Shown one piece after another: positions 1 to 8,973 of a DNA stretch of 15,363 nt. The notes under the pieces were generated by a model that worked only from the letters and a program-made list of their open reading frames with translations, made no database searches and was not told the DNA's origin. Within the stretch, counting starts at the first letter, position 1. Each line of letters starts with the position of its first letter. This DNA comes from Bacillota bacterium (GTDB lineage: Bacteria; Bacillota; Clostridia; Lachnospirales; Lachnospiraceae), in the NCBI GenBank assembly GCA_023393095.1, contig JAEWMT010000004.1, positions 1 to 15,363 of the forward strand. The letters are read 5' to 3'. The position numbers were made by a program, and so were the translations under genes.

Positions 1-61
1 TTTTATGGAAAAACAGCCAAACTATAGTATATAGATTGCAATTTAACTTAAACTAAGAAAG

Positions 62-90
62 TTGATTCGACAGGCAAATTATCTTATGAG
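62..90 (+). promoter_or_regulatory. Candidate sigma-A promoter for the glucan synthase operon
   Basis: TTGATT (62-67) and TATGAG (85-90) are 17 bases apart, each matching 4 of 6 consensus positions. It would give a leader of roughly 125 bases containing the 102-122 hairpin and the TATCTGT duplication. The match is modest in AT-rich DNA where chance hits are common. Confidence 0.3.
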
Positions 91-206
91 TAAAAAAGAC
101 CTCAAATATTATTATTATTTGAATTCATGATTTCGTATCTGTTATCTGTTTTATTTATATTTGCACCTGTCTTAAATAAAAAATAAATTTTTAAGAACTA
201 AAAAAC

Positions 207-215
207 AAGGAGGAG
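207..215 (+). promoter_or_regulatory. Strong ribosome binding site fixing a TTG start
   Basis: AAGGAGGAG lies 6 bases before the TTG at 222. The strong Shine-Dalgarno match supports the rare TTG start, since no ATG sits at a suitable distance from it. Confidence 0.8.
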
Positions 216-221
216 TTAATA

Positions 222-3200
222 TTGCGGTTCCTGTTGGATATTGGTTACTTTTTAATAAATCTGCCGATTGGGTTAAAAGTACTTTTGATAGTAATTATCC
301 TGATCTGGATTATTCTGTTTTTCCTATATTATCGCTTTAATCATTTTCGTAAGAAAGTATATTTCAATATAAATTCTGTAGAAGGGCTGGGTGCTCTCGG
401 TCCAAAGGAATGGGAGCAGCAGATGTATGATCTGGCCACCAGTAATAAGCAGGTTAAAATGATGAAATATAACTTTGTACTTGATGATTATAACCAGATT
501 GCATATAAAAAGCTGAACAAAATACGTGATAATATATCAGCGATTTCAACCGATATCATTACACTGATTCCTGCTGCTCGCTGGTTGTTCGATAATTTCC
601 AGATGATGTATCGCGAAATTAAAAAGGTAAGAACCTCAGGTACCAGTTATGAAATTCTACCGATTTTAAAAACGAAGGAATATCGTGGTTATCCTAGGGT
701 CTATATTGTTGCTAAGAAGATGGTATCACTTTCCGGGGGACATCTTGAGGAAGAGAATATTGCAATCATGTTGAAGGCCTATCAGAAGGTGATAGGTTTA
801 ACAGATAAGGAGCTATGGGTTCTTCCAGAGATGCTGGGCTTTTGTCTGCTGGAATGCATTATAGAAGTTGCTGAGAATATTCTTCATATTATTTATGTAA
901 AGTCCAAGGCAGACCAATTCGTAAGGGAACGATTAGGTGAAAATTCAGCAGATATTACCGCACTCATGGTAGAACCGGAGGAGGACTGCAGACATAATTT
1001 CTCCTTTCACTCCCATGTTATCTATTTACTTAAAAATATGTCCTTTGATGATAATGCAATTCAAAGATATCTGGAATATCATTTTAGGCAAAAGGGCAGA
1101 CAATTAAAACCTTCTAATATCTATTCCGAAGAAGGCAGGATTGAATCATTATTAGAAGCAAGAATCCGTGCTTTAATTATAAGCCTAAGGGAAATGAATG
1201 AGTTGGATGTGGAGAGATTTTATGAAGAATACTCCTATCTGGAACAGATTTTATCCAAGGACCCCGAAGGTATCTATTCAAAGATGGATGCGAGTAGTAA
1301 AGGAATGTATCGAGCCGTTATTGTTAAGCTTGCACATGATTTTAGATTAAGTGAGCAAAAAGTTGCAGGTGACTGTTTGGAGCTGGCGACTCAAGGCAGA
1401 AAGGACTTATATTGTTCCCACCATGTCGGTGCATATCTTCTTGGAAAGGGATACCCTGTATTATTGGCAAAGGTTTTGAATAAACCGAGACTTGCTAATA
1501 AAAAGTTAGAATTCAATTCCAAAGGCTGTTATTATTTTTTAACCTTCTTTTTGCTATTGTTTGCTTTCTGTGTGGTGATGGACATCATTATGAGGCGTTT
1601 TGGGGGTGTGAATATTGGGTATAAGGATCTGTTTTTACTTTTGATCTCACTTCCTTTATTAGTTGGGATATCCCAGGAATTAACAAACTTTATATTTACA
1701 AGAAAAATTAAGGTTAAGAAGATACCATCCCTGGATTATATTGGTGATATACCTGATGAAGCCAGAACCTTTGTTGTGATGCCCGTTATTGTTTCTTCGA
1801 AAGAGCAGGGATTGGAATATTTTGACCGTCTGCAGAAGCATTTTCTAGCTAATAGACAGTCAAATCTATACTTCGCTCTGCTGGTAGATTTTAAGGATTC
1901 ACCGGAAGAGTTTACTCCGGAGGATAAGGAAATTGAGAATGCCTTGATCAGCCGTATGAAGGAATTAAATGAACTTTATATATCCGAACAACAACGTTTT
2001 TCTTTGTTTATCCGGAATCGTAAATGGAATAAGGCAGAGAATTGTTATATGTGCTGGGAAAGAAAGAGAGGAAAGCTCGAAGAGTTTAATTATCTGTTAA
2101 ATGGTGGAAAACAGCAAGAAACCACCTTCTCCAGAGTGTTATGTGATGAAAAGCTCATCGAAACCTTTCGCTATGTAATTACTCTGGATGCTGATACAAA
2201 TTTAATTCGAGATAATGCTGCTAAACTGGTTGGAGTAATTGATCATCCAATGAATCGACCTTTAATCGACGAAGAACGAAGAAAGGTAAGGGAAGGTTAT
2301 GTTATTATCCAGCCCTCTGTCAGAAATCATATCGCGGATAAGAAAGGCAGCCGATTTGTTGAGATTTTTGGAGGACAGTCTGGGCTGGCCCATTATTCCG
2401 CAGTAATATCCGATATTTATCAGGATATTTTTAATGAGGGAATTTACACTGGAAAAGGAATTTATGATGTAAAAGCCTTTCATTTGCTGCTACACAACAG
2501 GATACCGGAAAATCAGGTTTTAAGTCATGATTTACTGGAGAGCTGTTATGCGAGGACTGCATTTTCTAGTAATGCTAAAATCATGGATAGCTTTCCGAGT
2601 AGTGTAATTTCCTATGTGAAAAGGGAACATCGATGGATACGTGGTGATTGGCAGCTATTGCCCTGGCTTCTGGGTAGGAAAGTAGAAGGCAGAAAACCAT
2701 TATGTGCATTATCCAGGTGGAAGATCGCTGATAATTTACGCCGAAGTGTCGTCCCACTTAGTAAAACTTTACTAGTATTATGCAATCTGGCATTCATACC
2801 AGGGGCTTATTGTCTCTGGTTACCATTGATATTCTTTATAGATATATTTAATTTTGCTGTTTTATTGATATCAGTGATTATCCAGAAATTGTTCAGACCA
2901 AAGCTAGCTCTAGTGTATAAAAGCTTCTTTAAGGAGCTTGGAATAATAATACAGAGAACATTTTTGGAGTTTGTATTTACACCATACAGAGCGTATATGG
3001 CTACAGATGCTATGCTTCGGACCCTTTACCGGATGTATTTTAGTAAGAAAAGTCTGCTTCAATGGAATACAGCAGAGAACGTGGATTCCTCCGTAGTCAA
3101 TACACCGAAAGGATATTTCCTTTCTATGTCAAGCTCATTAATTCCGGCTGTGTTATTAATTTATCTAATAATGGTTAGACAGTTACCTGTCTTCGGTATT

Positions 3201-6200
3201 GTACTATACGCAGCTGCAATTATTATATGGGCGATTGCTTTTTATCCAGCATATCTGATCAGTCAGCCAAAGCTTACAAATGAAAAGCAGATTCGATCCG
3301 AGGATAGATTATTACTTTTGGGTACGGCACGAAGAACCTGGAGGTTTTTTAAGGAACTATCAACGAAGGAAAATAACTGGTTGAGTCCTGACAATTACCA
3401 GATTTCACGGGTGGAAAAGCTTAGTGATAAGACATCACCCACCAATATCGGACTTCAATTTCTGGCGGTCTTAACTGCAAGGGATCTTGGCTTTGAAACT
3501 CTAAGTACAACGGTTGAAAATGTGGAACATTTAATGGATACGGTACAAAAGCTCCCGAAATGGAAGGGACACTTGTATAACTGGTATCAAATCAAAACAC
3601 TTGAAGTACTTAATCCCGCTTATATCTCAACAGTGGACAGCGGGAATTATCTGGGCCATCTAATTGCTTTGAAAAATGGGCTTCTGGAACAGCTTGATAA
3701 TCCAGTCATTACTGAGAATCTGATAAGAGAGCTTAAGAAAACTCTTCAATTAAGCAATTATGAAAAGGGTTTATCAGGGCATTATAAGACGATAGGTGAA
3801 TTTGTAGAAGAATTGACGGATATCTGGGAGGACTTAAACTGCCGTGAATTAAAATCGAATGAGAATCAGTATTGGTGCAAGGAACTTCTTAACATTATTG
3901 AGGATATCGTAAAGGAGTTTTCAGAGCTTAAATTAAAGAATGTTAAATTCCTTAGTTGCCCAACCTTAAGAGAGTTAGCTGAAAAGGAAAATAAACATGC
4001 CATTTCCTTGATGGCTAGAATTCAAAATATCTGTTGTAAGATAGATTGCATCCATTCGAATGTTGATTTTAATTTCTTATTTAATCATAAACGAATGCTG
4101 TTTCATATAGGGTTTCATGTTCCTTCACAAACATTGGATGCCGGCTGTTATGATTTGATGGCTTCGGAATCTGCTTTAACCAGTTTTATTGCTATAGCAA
4201 GAGGAGATGTTCCTCAGAGACATTGGCATAAGCTTGGCAGACCCCTTACCATGGTGAAGGGTATTCCTTGCTTTGTATCCTGGAGTGGAACAATGTTTGA
4301 ATATTTGATGCCGAATCTTGTAATGAAGGAATATGAGGACTCCGTATTTGCTGAGAGTTCTAGGGCAGCAGTACTGCAACAAATAGCATATGCAAAAGAA
4401 GCCGGTATGCCTTGGGGAATCTCCGAGTCGCAATATTACCGGTTTGATATGAACTCCAATTATCAATATAAAGCTTTTGGTGTACCGAAGTTAAGACTGC
4501 AGCCGGTACGAAGAAATTCCTTTGTAACTGCACCCTATGCAACAATGCTTGCCTTGGAATATGCTGGAGAAGAGTGTATTAGTAATTTAAAGTGGATGAT
4601 TGAGCTAGGAGCATACGGAGACTACGGGTTTTATGAAGCCATTGATTTTAATCATCCAAACTCGGTGGACATGACACCGTATTGTATCGTTAAATCCTTT
4701 ATGGCTCATCATCAGGGAATGAATCTTGTTGCTATCAACAATTATCTGAACGAAGGGATTTTTAAACGAAGATTTCACCAGGAGCCTATTGTAAAAGCTA
4801 CAGAGGTTTTGTTGGAGGAAAAAAGACAATCCCATCTGATTTCTCTTGCTAAGAGAGGCTATACCATCCGGATTGGAAAAATTCATATCAGAGAGGATTT
4901 TTACAGCAATCGTTATGTGAACAGTGTTGTACCGAAAATCCCAATTGTAAATTATCTGTCCAATAATAAATACTCCATGCTGATTACTTCGGAGGGCGAT
5001 GGCTTTAGCAGTTATAAAAATATGATGATTCATCGATGGAGAGCCGACCGGTATGCCAATACTGGAAACTATATTTATGTGAAAGATACCGGACAAAACA
5101 GGGTATGGAGCTTTTCTTATCATCCTACCTGTGCCGAACCTGAAGAATATCAGGTGATATATTCTCCTTATCAGGCAGAATTCAAGAGAAAGGATGGGGA
5201 TATCACTACTCATACCTCTGTTAGTCTTTCACCCGATTATAACCTGGAGATACGTAAAGTTACTTTGACCAATCATGGTAAGGAGACAAAACAGCTTGAA
5301 ATTACAAGCTATCTTGAAGTTGTAGCTGACAGCCATATGGCCGAGCTAAGTCATCCCGCCTTTAATAAACTTTTCATCGAAAGTGAATTCTTAGAGGAAC
5401 AAGCTGTTTTTCTCTCAAAGAGAAGAAGCAGTAAGGGAGATGAGAATCCTTACCTAATGCATTTTGTTAAAACAAATACCACGTTAATAAAAAGGATAGA
5501 ATATGAAAATGACAGACTTAAATTTATCGGAAGAAATCATACCCTTGAAGATCCGGAAGCTGTAATATGTAGTATTCCATTTACCAACCGCTCGGGTTTT
5601 TGTAATGATCCAATTATGAGTCTGAGAATAAGTGTTACCCTGAATGTTGGAGAATCAACCGATGTATCTTTTGTCACCGGAGTATGTAAGGATAAGGAAG
5701 AAGCAGTTCATATCAGTGAAGAGTTAAATTCTGCCTATCGTATTAATGATATTTTTGAAAAATTCAGAATGCAGACAGATATCGAGTTAAAATATCTTGA
5801 AATTAGTGGTTATCAGCTAAATGCATTTCAGGATTTAATCAGTCCGATTTATTATCCTAACGCAACCTACCGTGGACCCCAGGAAAATATCAGACGAAAC
5901 GGTAAAAATCAAAGTTTCTTATGGAGATTTGGTGTATCCGGCGATAATCCAATTTTGTTATTAAGTGTTGATTCCATTGAACAGGCGGGTATTATTAGGG
6001 ATGTACTAAAGGCTTATGAGTATCTTCGAATTAACCGTGTCAGGGTAGACCTTATTATCTTAAGTGAAGCAAAGCATGGATACATGCAGGAGCTGGATGA
6101 TCTTGTGAATGATCTGACCAATTCACTCCGAATTTATGATGCAAGTGAAGAAAAACCGGGACTCTTCATGCTTCACACCTATGATATGATACCTTCTGAA

Positions 6201-6299
6201 ATTGATCTTCTGTATACTGTTGCAAGAGTAGTATTTAATGAGAAAACCGGTATCTATTTTAGAAATAATAAAGAATTAGTTCACCTTGAGGAAGATTAA
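222..6299 (+). CDS. Cyclic beta-1,2-glucan synthase, N-terminal part (GT84 + cyclisation domain + first GH94 sandwich)
   Basis: This membrane enzyme probably polymerises glucose from UDP-glucose into beta-1,2-glucan and closes the chain into rings. Seen in the 2025-residue product: a membrane segment near 18-37, a long soluble region, membrane segments near 436-457 and 469-487, then the glycosyltransferase core with D656xD658 (LDADT), H769-D770-L-L-E773 and R804-W-I-R-G-D-W-Q811 (the QxxRW-like signature of Cgs). Further membrane segments lie near 846-889 and 973-1013. The glucoamylase-like (PF10091/GH189-type) domain runs from about 1030 to 1530, with ARRTWRFF, TSPTNIGL, SGTMFEYLMP and MAHHQGMN motifs. 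E1360 and E1446 are candidate catalytic acids, but I cannot confirm this by alignment. From about 1570 to the end is a GH94 N-terminal sandwich. The chain stops where classical Cgs (about 2800 residues) would run on into its second GH94 part, which is encoded by the next gene. The start is a TTG with a strong ribosome binding site. Family assignment is firm; ring formation is inferred. Confidence 0.92.
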   Translation: MRFLLDIGYFLINLPIGLKVLLIVIILIWIILFFLYYRFNHFRKKVYFNINSVEGLGALGPKEWEQQMYDLATSNKQVKMMKYNFVLDDYNQIAYKKLNKIRDNISAISTDIITLIPAARWLFDNFQMMYREIKKVRTSGTSYEILPILKTKEYRGYPRVYIVAKKMVSLSGGHLEEENIAIMLKAYQKVIGLTDKELWVLPEMLGFCLLECIIEVAENILHIIYVKSKADQFVRERLGENSADITALMVEPEEDCRHNFSFHSHVIYLLKNMSFDDNAIQRYLEYHFRQKGRQLKPSNIYSEEGRIESLLEARIRALIISLREMNELDVERFYEEYSYLEQILSKDPEGIYSKMDASSKGMYRAVIVKLAHDFRLSEQKVAGDCLELATQGRKDLYCSHHVGAYLLGKGYPVLLAKVLNKPRLANKKLEFNSKGCYYFLTFFLLLFAFCVVMDIIMRRFGGVNIGYKDLFLLLISLPLLVGISQELTNFIFTRKIKVKKIPSLDYIGDIPDEARTFVVMPVIVSSKEQGLEYFDRLQKHFLANRQSNLYFALLVDFKDSPEEFTPEDKEIENALISRMKELNELYISEQQRFSLFIRNRKWNKAENCYMCWERKRGKLEEFNYLLNGGKQQETTFSRVLCDEKLIETFRYVITLDADTNLIRDNAAKLVGVIDHPMNRPLIDEERRKVREGYVIIQPSVRNHIADKKGSRFVEIFGGQSGLAHYSAVISDIYQDIFNEGIYTGKGIYDVKAFHLLLHNRIPENQVLSHDLLESCYARTAFSSNAKIMDSFPSSVISYVKREHRWIRGDWQLLPWLLGRKVEGRKPLCALSRWKIADNLRRSVVPLSKTLLVLCNLAFIPGAYCLWLPLIFFIDIFNFAVLLISVIIQKLFRPKLALVYKSFFKELGIIIQRTFLEFVFTPYRAYMATDAMLRTLYRMYFSKKSLLQWNTAENVDSSVVNTPKGYFLSMSSSLIPAVLLIYLIMVRQLPVFGIVLYAAAIIIWAIAFYPAYLISQPKLTNEKQIRSEDRLLLLGTARRTWRFFKELSTKENNWLSPDNYQISRVEKLSDKTSPTNIGLQFLAVLTARDLGFETLSTTVENVEHLMDTVQKLPKWKGHLYNWYQIKTLEVLNPAYISTVDSGNYLGHLIALKNGLLEQLDNPVITENLIRELKKTLQLSNYEKGLSGHYKTIGEFVEELTDIWEDLNCRELKSNENQYWCKELLNIIEDIVKEFSELKLKNVKFLSCPTLRELAEKENKHAISLMARIQNICCKIDCIHSNVDFNFLFNHKRMLFHIGFHVPSQTLDAGCYDLMASESALTSFIAIARGDVPQRHWHKLGRPLTMVKGIPCFVSWSGTMFEYLMPNLVMKEYEDSVFAESSRAAVLQQIAYAKEAGMPWGISESQYYRFDMNSNYQYKAFGVPKLRLQPVRRNSFVTAPYATMLALEYAGEECISNLKWMIELGAYGDYGFYEAIDFNHPNSVDMTPYCIVKSFMAHHQGMNLVAINNYLNEGIFKRRFHQEPIVKATEVLLEEKRQSHLISLAKRGYTIRIGKIHIREDFYSNRYVNSVVPKIPIVNYLSNNKYSMLITSEGDGFSSYKNMMIHRWRADRYANTGNYIYVKDTGQNRVWSFSYHPTCAEPEEYQVIYSPYQAEFKRKDGDITTHTSVSLSPDYNLEIRKVTLTNHGKETKQLEITSYLEVVADSHMAELSHPAFNKLFIESEFLEEQAVFLSKRRSSKGDENPYLMHFVKTNTTLIKRIEYENDRLKFIGRNHTLEDPEAVICSIPFTNRSGFCNDPIMSLRISVTLNVGESTDVSFVTGVCKDKEEAVHISEELNSAYRINDIFEKFRMQTDIELKYLEISGYQLNAFQDLISPIYYPNATYRGPQENIRRNGKNQSFLWRFGVSGDNPILLLSVDSIEQAGIIRDVLKAYEYLRINRVRVDLIILSEAKHGYMQELDDLVNDLTNSLRIYDASEEKPGLFMLHTYDMIPSEIDLLYTVARVVFNEKTGIYFRNNKELVHLEED

Positions 6300-6322
6300 T
6301 CTCATAAAAAGAATGCGAGCAT

Positions 6323-6363
6323 AAAGCCTCATATACGGGGCCAAAGCCTCATATATGAGGCTT
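6323..6363 (+). repeat. Direct repeat plus palindrome with alternative pairings
   Basis: AAAGCCTCATATA occurs at 6323-6335 and again at 6343-6355, 20 bases apart. The second copy forms half of a perfect palindrome (AAGCCTCATA 6344-6353, TATGAGGCTT 6354-6363). The first copy can pair with the same 3' arm, so two mutually exclusive stems are possible in the transcript. Function is unknown. Confidence 0.65.
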
Positions 6364-6366
6364 ATG

Positions 6367-6392
6367 AAGAATAGCATAAGCGGGCTATTCTT
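6367..6392 (+). repeat. Hairpin upstream of the second synthase gene
   Basis: AAGAATAGC (6367-6375) pairs perfectly with GCTATTCTT (6384-6392) around an 8-base loop. It ends 25 bases before the Shine-Dalgarno sequence and has no T-run. It may influence mRNA stability, processing or translation of the downstream gene; this is inference. Confidence 0.55.
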
Positions 6393-6417
6393 GAGGATTT
6401 ACGGTTTTCGCCAGAAT

Positions 6418-6422
6418 GGAGG
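6418..6422 (+). promoter_or_regulatory. Ribosome binding site deciding the start at 6428
   Basis: GGAGG lies 5 bases before the ATG at 6428. The upstream in-frame ATG at 6416 overlaps this motif and has no Shine-Dalgarno sequence of its own, so 6428 is the better start. Confidence 0.75.
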
Positions 6423-6427
6423 TTTCT

Positions 6428-8863
6428 ATGGATCCTATCAGTAAACTTATACCAAAAGCTGAAGAGGAAAAACAAAATTATGAGTTCTTTAATGGATTTG
6501 GAGGCTTCATTGAGGATGGGAAAGAATATGAAATTCTATTGGAAGGAAACAATAAGCCTCCGGTTCCTTGGATTAATGTAATTGCGAATAAAAACTTTGG
6601 ATTTCACATCTCGGAGTCGGGTGCCGGTTTTACCTGGGCCTCCAATAGCAGAGAGAATAAGATAACCCCCTGGTCCAATGATCCTGTTAGTGATATGGCC
6701 TCTGAAGTAATTTATATTTTTGATGAAATAACCGGTGAAGTTATTACACCGGTATCGCTTGGAAGATCGGATCATGGAACATACCGGGTGAGACATGGCT
6801 TTGGTTATTCTAAATTTCTTCATGAAGAGGATCATCTTAACCAGGAGTTGACCGTATTCACTCCCCTTGAAGAGCCGATAAAGCTATGGAAGCTAAAGCT
6901 TACAAATGATTCGGAAAAGATGAAATATCTGAGCTTAACGTATTATGTGGAATGGGTTCTTGGCACGAACAGGGAGCATACGAATCCGTATATTTTAACC
7001 TTCTATAATAATGAACATGAATATCTGAGTGCCAAAAATATTTATGCAATGAATTTTACCGATACCCAATCATTTATCTTCTCCAGTGAGATGATTAAAG
7101 GTTATACTGGAGACAGACAGGAATTCTTGGGGCCGAAGGGAACGGTTAGAAATCCGAAGGGATTGGATGCAAAACTCTCCAACCGCACTGGCACCTGTTA
7201 TGATTCCTGTGGTGCGATACAGGTATCTATAGCAATTCCACCAAAGGAGAGCAAAACAATTTTGTTTGGCTTGGGACAAAGTAGTAATCTGTCAGAGATC
7301 CATGGTCTGAGATATAAATACAAGGATAGTGCGAATTTTGATGAAGAATTAGATAAGGTCAGGATGTATTGGGAGAAAATGCTTGGTGTAATAACGGTAA
7401 AGACGAAAGACAAAGCAATTGATATCATGGTAAACGGTTGGCTTTTGTATCAGACTATATCCTGTCGTATCAATGCAAGAGCAGCCTTTTATCAATGTGG
7501 TGGAGCCTACGGCTACCGTGACCAGCTTCAGGATACCCTTTCTCTTATTTTTACCAGTCCAGAGAGTCTTAGAAAGCAGATTTTAACAGCCTGCAGCAGG
7601 CAGTTCGAAGAAGGAGATGTACAGCACTGGTGGCATCCACCGATGGGAGTTGGCGTACGCACCAGAATAACGGATGATTTACTCTGGCTACCCTATTCAC
7701 TAGCTGCTTATATCCGCAGTACCGGAGATATTTCTATCCTGCAGGAGCAGGTTGCATATATTAAAGGACCGGTTTTAGAGCCGGGTCAGCATGATATTAT
7801 GTTTTCACCTGAGATTTCACAGATGATGGGTAGTGTTTATGAGCATAGTAAGAAGACAATTCAGATTACAAGGCTTGGTGAACACGGACTTCCGCTGATG
7901 GGAGGTGGAGACTGGAATGATGGAATGAATGAGGTTGGTAAGGATGGTATCGGTGAGAGTGTCTGGCTGGCATGGTTTTTCTATACTGTATTAGGAGATT
8001 TCATTCCGATTTGCAATTATGAAAATGATATTGAATTTGCTAAGGAGCTGGAACAGAAGAGGAAAGAATTAATCAAAAGCATTGAAGAGTATACCTGGGA
8101 CGGTGAATGGTATCTAAGAGCTTTTTATGATAACGGTGCAAAGCTTGGATCAAAGGAAAGTGATGAATGTAAAATCGATTCCATCAGCCAGTCCTGGAGT
8201 GTAATATCGAAAGGAGCGACAAAGGAAAGAGCTCTGACAGCGATGCAGTCCGCTTGGAGATATCTGGTTAGGGAGGAGGATTCAATATCACTACTTCTTG
8301 CACCACCCTTTGATAAGACGAGGAATAATCCGGGGTATATCAAGAATTACATTCCAGGAATCAGAGAAAATGGAGGACAGTATACCCATGCAGCTGTATG
8401 GCTTGCCATTGCAACCTCCATGATCGGAGATTATAATATGGCCTATACTCTGTTTACTATGTTGAACCCAATTCACATCACTTTGAATAAAAGAAATGCA
8501 CTTCGTTATGAGAAGGAGCCTTATGTCATGATTGCGGATATTTCGCTAAGCCCTCCTTATACAGGACGAGGCGGCTGGAGCTGGTACACTGGTTCTGCCG
8601 GCTGGATGTATCAGGGACTTCTTAGTTGGTTTCTGGGCATCAGAAAAGAGGAAGACAGTTTGATTATTGATCCTGCGACACCGGAGTCATTTGGTGAATA
8701 CTCGGTATCTTATCGTTACGGTTCGTCTCTTTATGAAATCCGCGTGGAGAACAGGGCAAAAGGTGTCATGACTACGGATAAGATGTCCCTTGATGGGGAA
8801 AAAGTGAGAGGAAATAAGATTAAGCTTAAGGATGATGGTAAAAAACATATCGTTATTATATAA
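6428..8863 (+). CDS. Cyclic beta-1,2-glucan synthase, C-terminal part (GH94 phosphorylase subunit)
   Basis: This soluble GH94-family protein of 811 residues corresponds to the C-terminal third of Cgs. There, the GH94 region phosphorolyses linear beta-1,2-glucan and so sets chain length. Seen: an opening sandwich domain with the Cgs-like FFNGFGGF, PWINVIANKNFG, SESGAGFTWA and TPWSNDPVSD motifs; then the alpha-barrel with GYRDQLQD (R364, D365), DVQHWWHPP and GGGDWNDGM. In the last, D498 of W-N-D should be the general acid, matching Asp490 of Cellvibrio gilvus cellobiose phosphorylase. Phosphate-site residues look intact: H654 in GGQYTHAAVW and T721-G722 in WYTGSAGW. There is no signal peptide or membrane segment, so it is cytosolic or bound to the first gene's product. 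It lies 128 bases downstream on the same strand and is probably co-transcribed. It could also act alone on beta-1,2-glucooligosaccharides; similar length to cellobiose phosphorylase (about 810) leaves that open. Confidence 0.9.
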   Translation: MDPISKLIPKAEEEKQNYEFFNGFGGFIEDGKEYEILLEGNNKPPVPWINVIANKNFGFHISESGAGFTWASNSRENKITPWSNDPVSDMASEVIYIFDEITGEVITPVSLGRSDHGTYRVRHGFGYSKFLHEEDHLNQELTVFTPLEEPIKLWKLKLTNDSEKMKYLSLTYYVEWVLGTNREHTNPYILTFYNNEHEYLSAKNIYAMNFTDTQSFIFSSEMIKGYTGDRQEFLGPKGTVRNPKGLDAKLSNRTGTCYDSCGAIQVSIAIPPKESKTILFGLGQSSNLSEIHGLRYKYKDSANFDEELDKVRMYWEKMLGVITVKTKDKAIDIMVNGWLLYQTISCRINARAAFYQCGGAYGYRDQLQDTLSLIFTSPESLRKQILTACSRQFEEGDVQHWWHPPMGVGVRTRITDDLLWLPYSLAAYIRSTGDISILQEQVAYIKGPVLEPGQHDIMFSPEISQMMGSVYEHSKKTIQITRLGEHGLPLMGGGDWNDGMNEVGKDGIGESVWLAWFFYTVLGDFIPICNYENDIEFAKELEQKRKELIKSIEEYTWDGEWYLRAFYDNGAKLGSKESDECKIDSISQSWSVISKGATKERALTAMQSAWRYLVREEDSISLLLAPPFDKTRNNPGYIKNYIPGIRENGGQYTHAAVWLAIATSMIGDYNMAYTLFTMLNPIHITLNKRNALRYEKEPYVMIADISLSPPYTGRGGWSWYTGSAGWMYQGLLSWFLGIRKEEDSLIIDPATPESFGEYSVSYRYGSSLYEIRVENRAKGVMTTDKMSLDGEKVRGNKIKLKDDGKKHIVII

Positions 8864-8905
8864 TTTATTTTATATTAATATTAGATTAATTAATGGTAAA
8901 TAATG

Positions 8906-8934
8906 TTGTGCCCAAACCGATTTTTATATATAAT
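8906..8934 (+). promoter_or_regulatory. Candidate sigma-A promoter of the DUF975 gene
   Basis: TTGTGC (8906-8911) and a perfect TATAAT (8929-8934) are separated by 17 bases. Transcription would begin near 8941, about 33 bases before the ATG at 8974. This excludes the in-frame ATG at 8893, which lies upstream of the promoter. Confidence 0.55.
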
Positions 8935-8961
8935 AAAAAAGTATTGCGATTATGTAAAAAT

Positions 8962-8969
8962 AGGAGGGG
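8962..8969 (+). promoter_or_regulatory. Ribosome binding site deciding the start at 8974
   Basis: AGGAGGGG ends 4 bases before the ATG at 8974. The longer frame from 8893 has no comparable site. Confidence 0.8.
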
Positions 8970-8973
8970 CTAT

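Larger units (their letters stand above)
1..221. other. 5' intergenic region upstream of the glucan synthase
   Basis: I see no gene in this AT-rich stretch. It holds a candidate promoter (62-90), a short AT-rich hairpin with 7-bp arms (102-108 with 116-122, 7-base loop), a tandem duplication of TATCTGT (136-149) and the ribosome binding site for the next gene. A second, weaker promoter possibility is TTGCAC (161-166) with TAAATT (184-189), 17 bases apart. No preceding gene end or terminator can be recognised. Confidence 0.6.
6300..6427. other. Structured junction between the two glucan synthase genes
   Basis: This 128-base gap separates two genes whose products are normally one polypeptide. 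It holds a perfect 20-bp palindrome (6344-6363), a second hairpin (6367-6392) and an upstream direct-repeat copy of the first hairpin arm (6323-6335). Neither hairpin is followed by a T-run, so transcription probably continues into the second gene. The reading frame of the second gene carries an in-frame TGA at 6392-6394, and the first gene ends with TAA at 6297-6299 in another frame. Joining the two would therefore need more than one change. Confidence 0.7.

Noticed and set aside
4605..5213. Minus-strand open frame of 202 codons inside the synthase gene
   Set aside because: It lies fully antisense to a conserved plus-strand coding region, has no recognisable domain and no convincing ribosome binding site; the other minus-strand frames inside the large genes were dropped for the same reason.
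6344..6392. Rho-independent terminator between the two synthase genes
   Set aside because: The hairpins are strong but no T-run follows either one, and the second gene has no obvious promoter, so read-through is more likely.
6300..6427. Simple frameshift or sequencing error splitting one synthase gene
   Set aside because: The first frame ends with TAA, the second frame has a TGA at 6392-6394, and the gap is a structured repeat region rather than synthase-like coding sequence; one error cannot explain it.
8893..8973. Upstream ATG giving a 27-residue longer DUF975 protein
   Set aside because: The extension contains the likely promoter, lacks a ribosome binding site, and has no family-like sequence; 8974 has a strong site.
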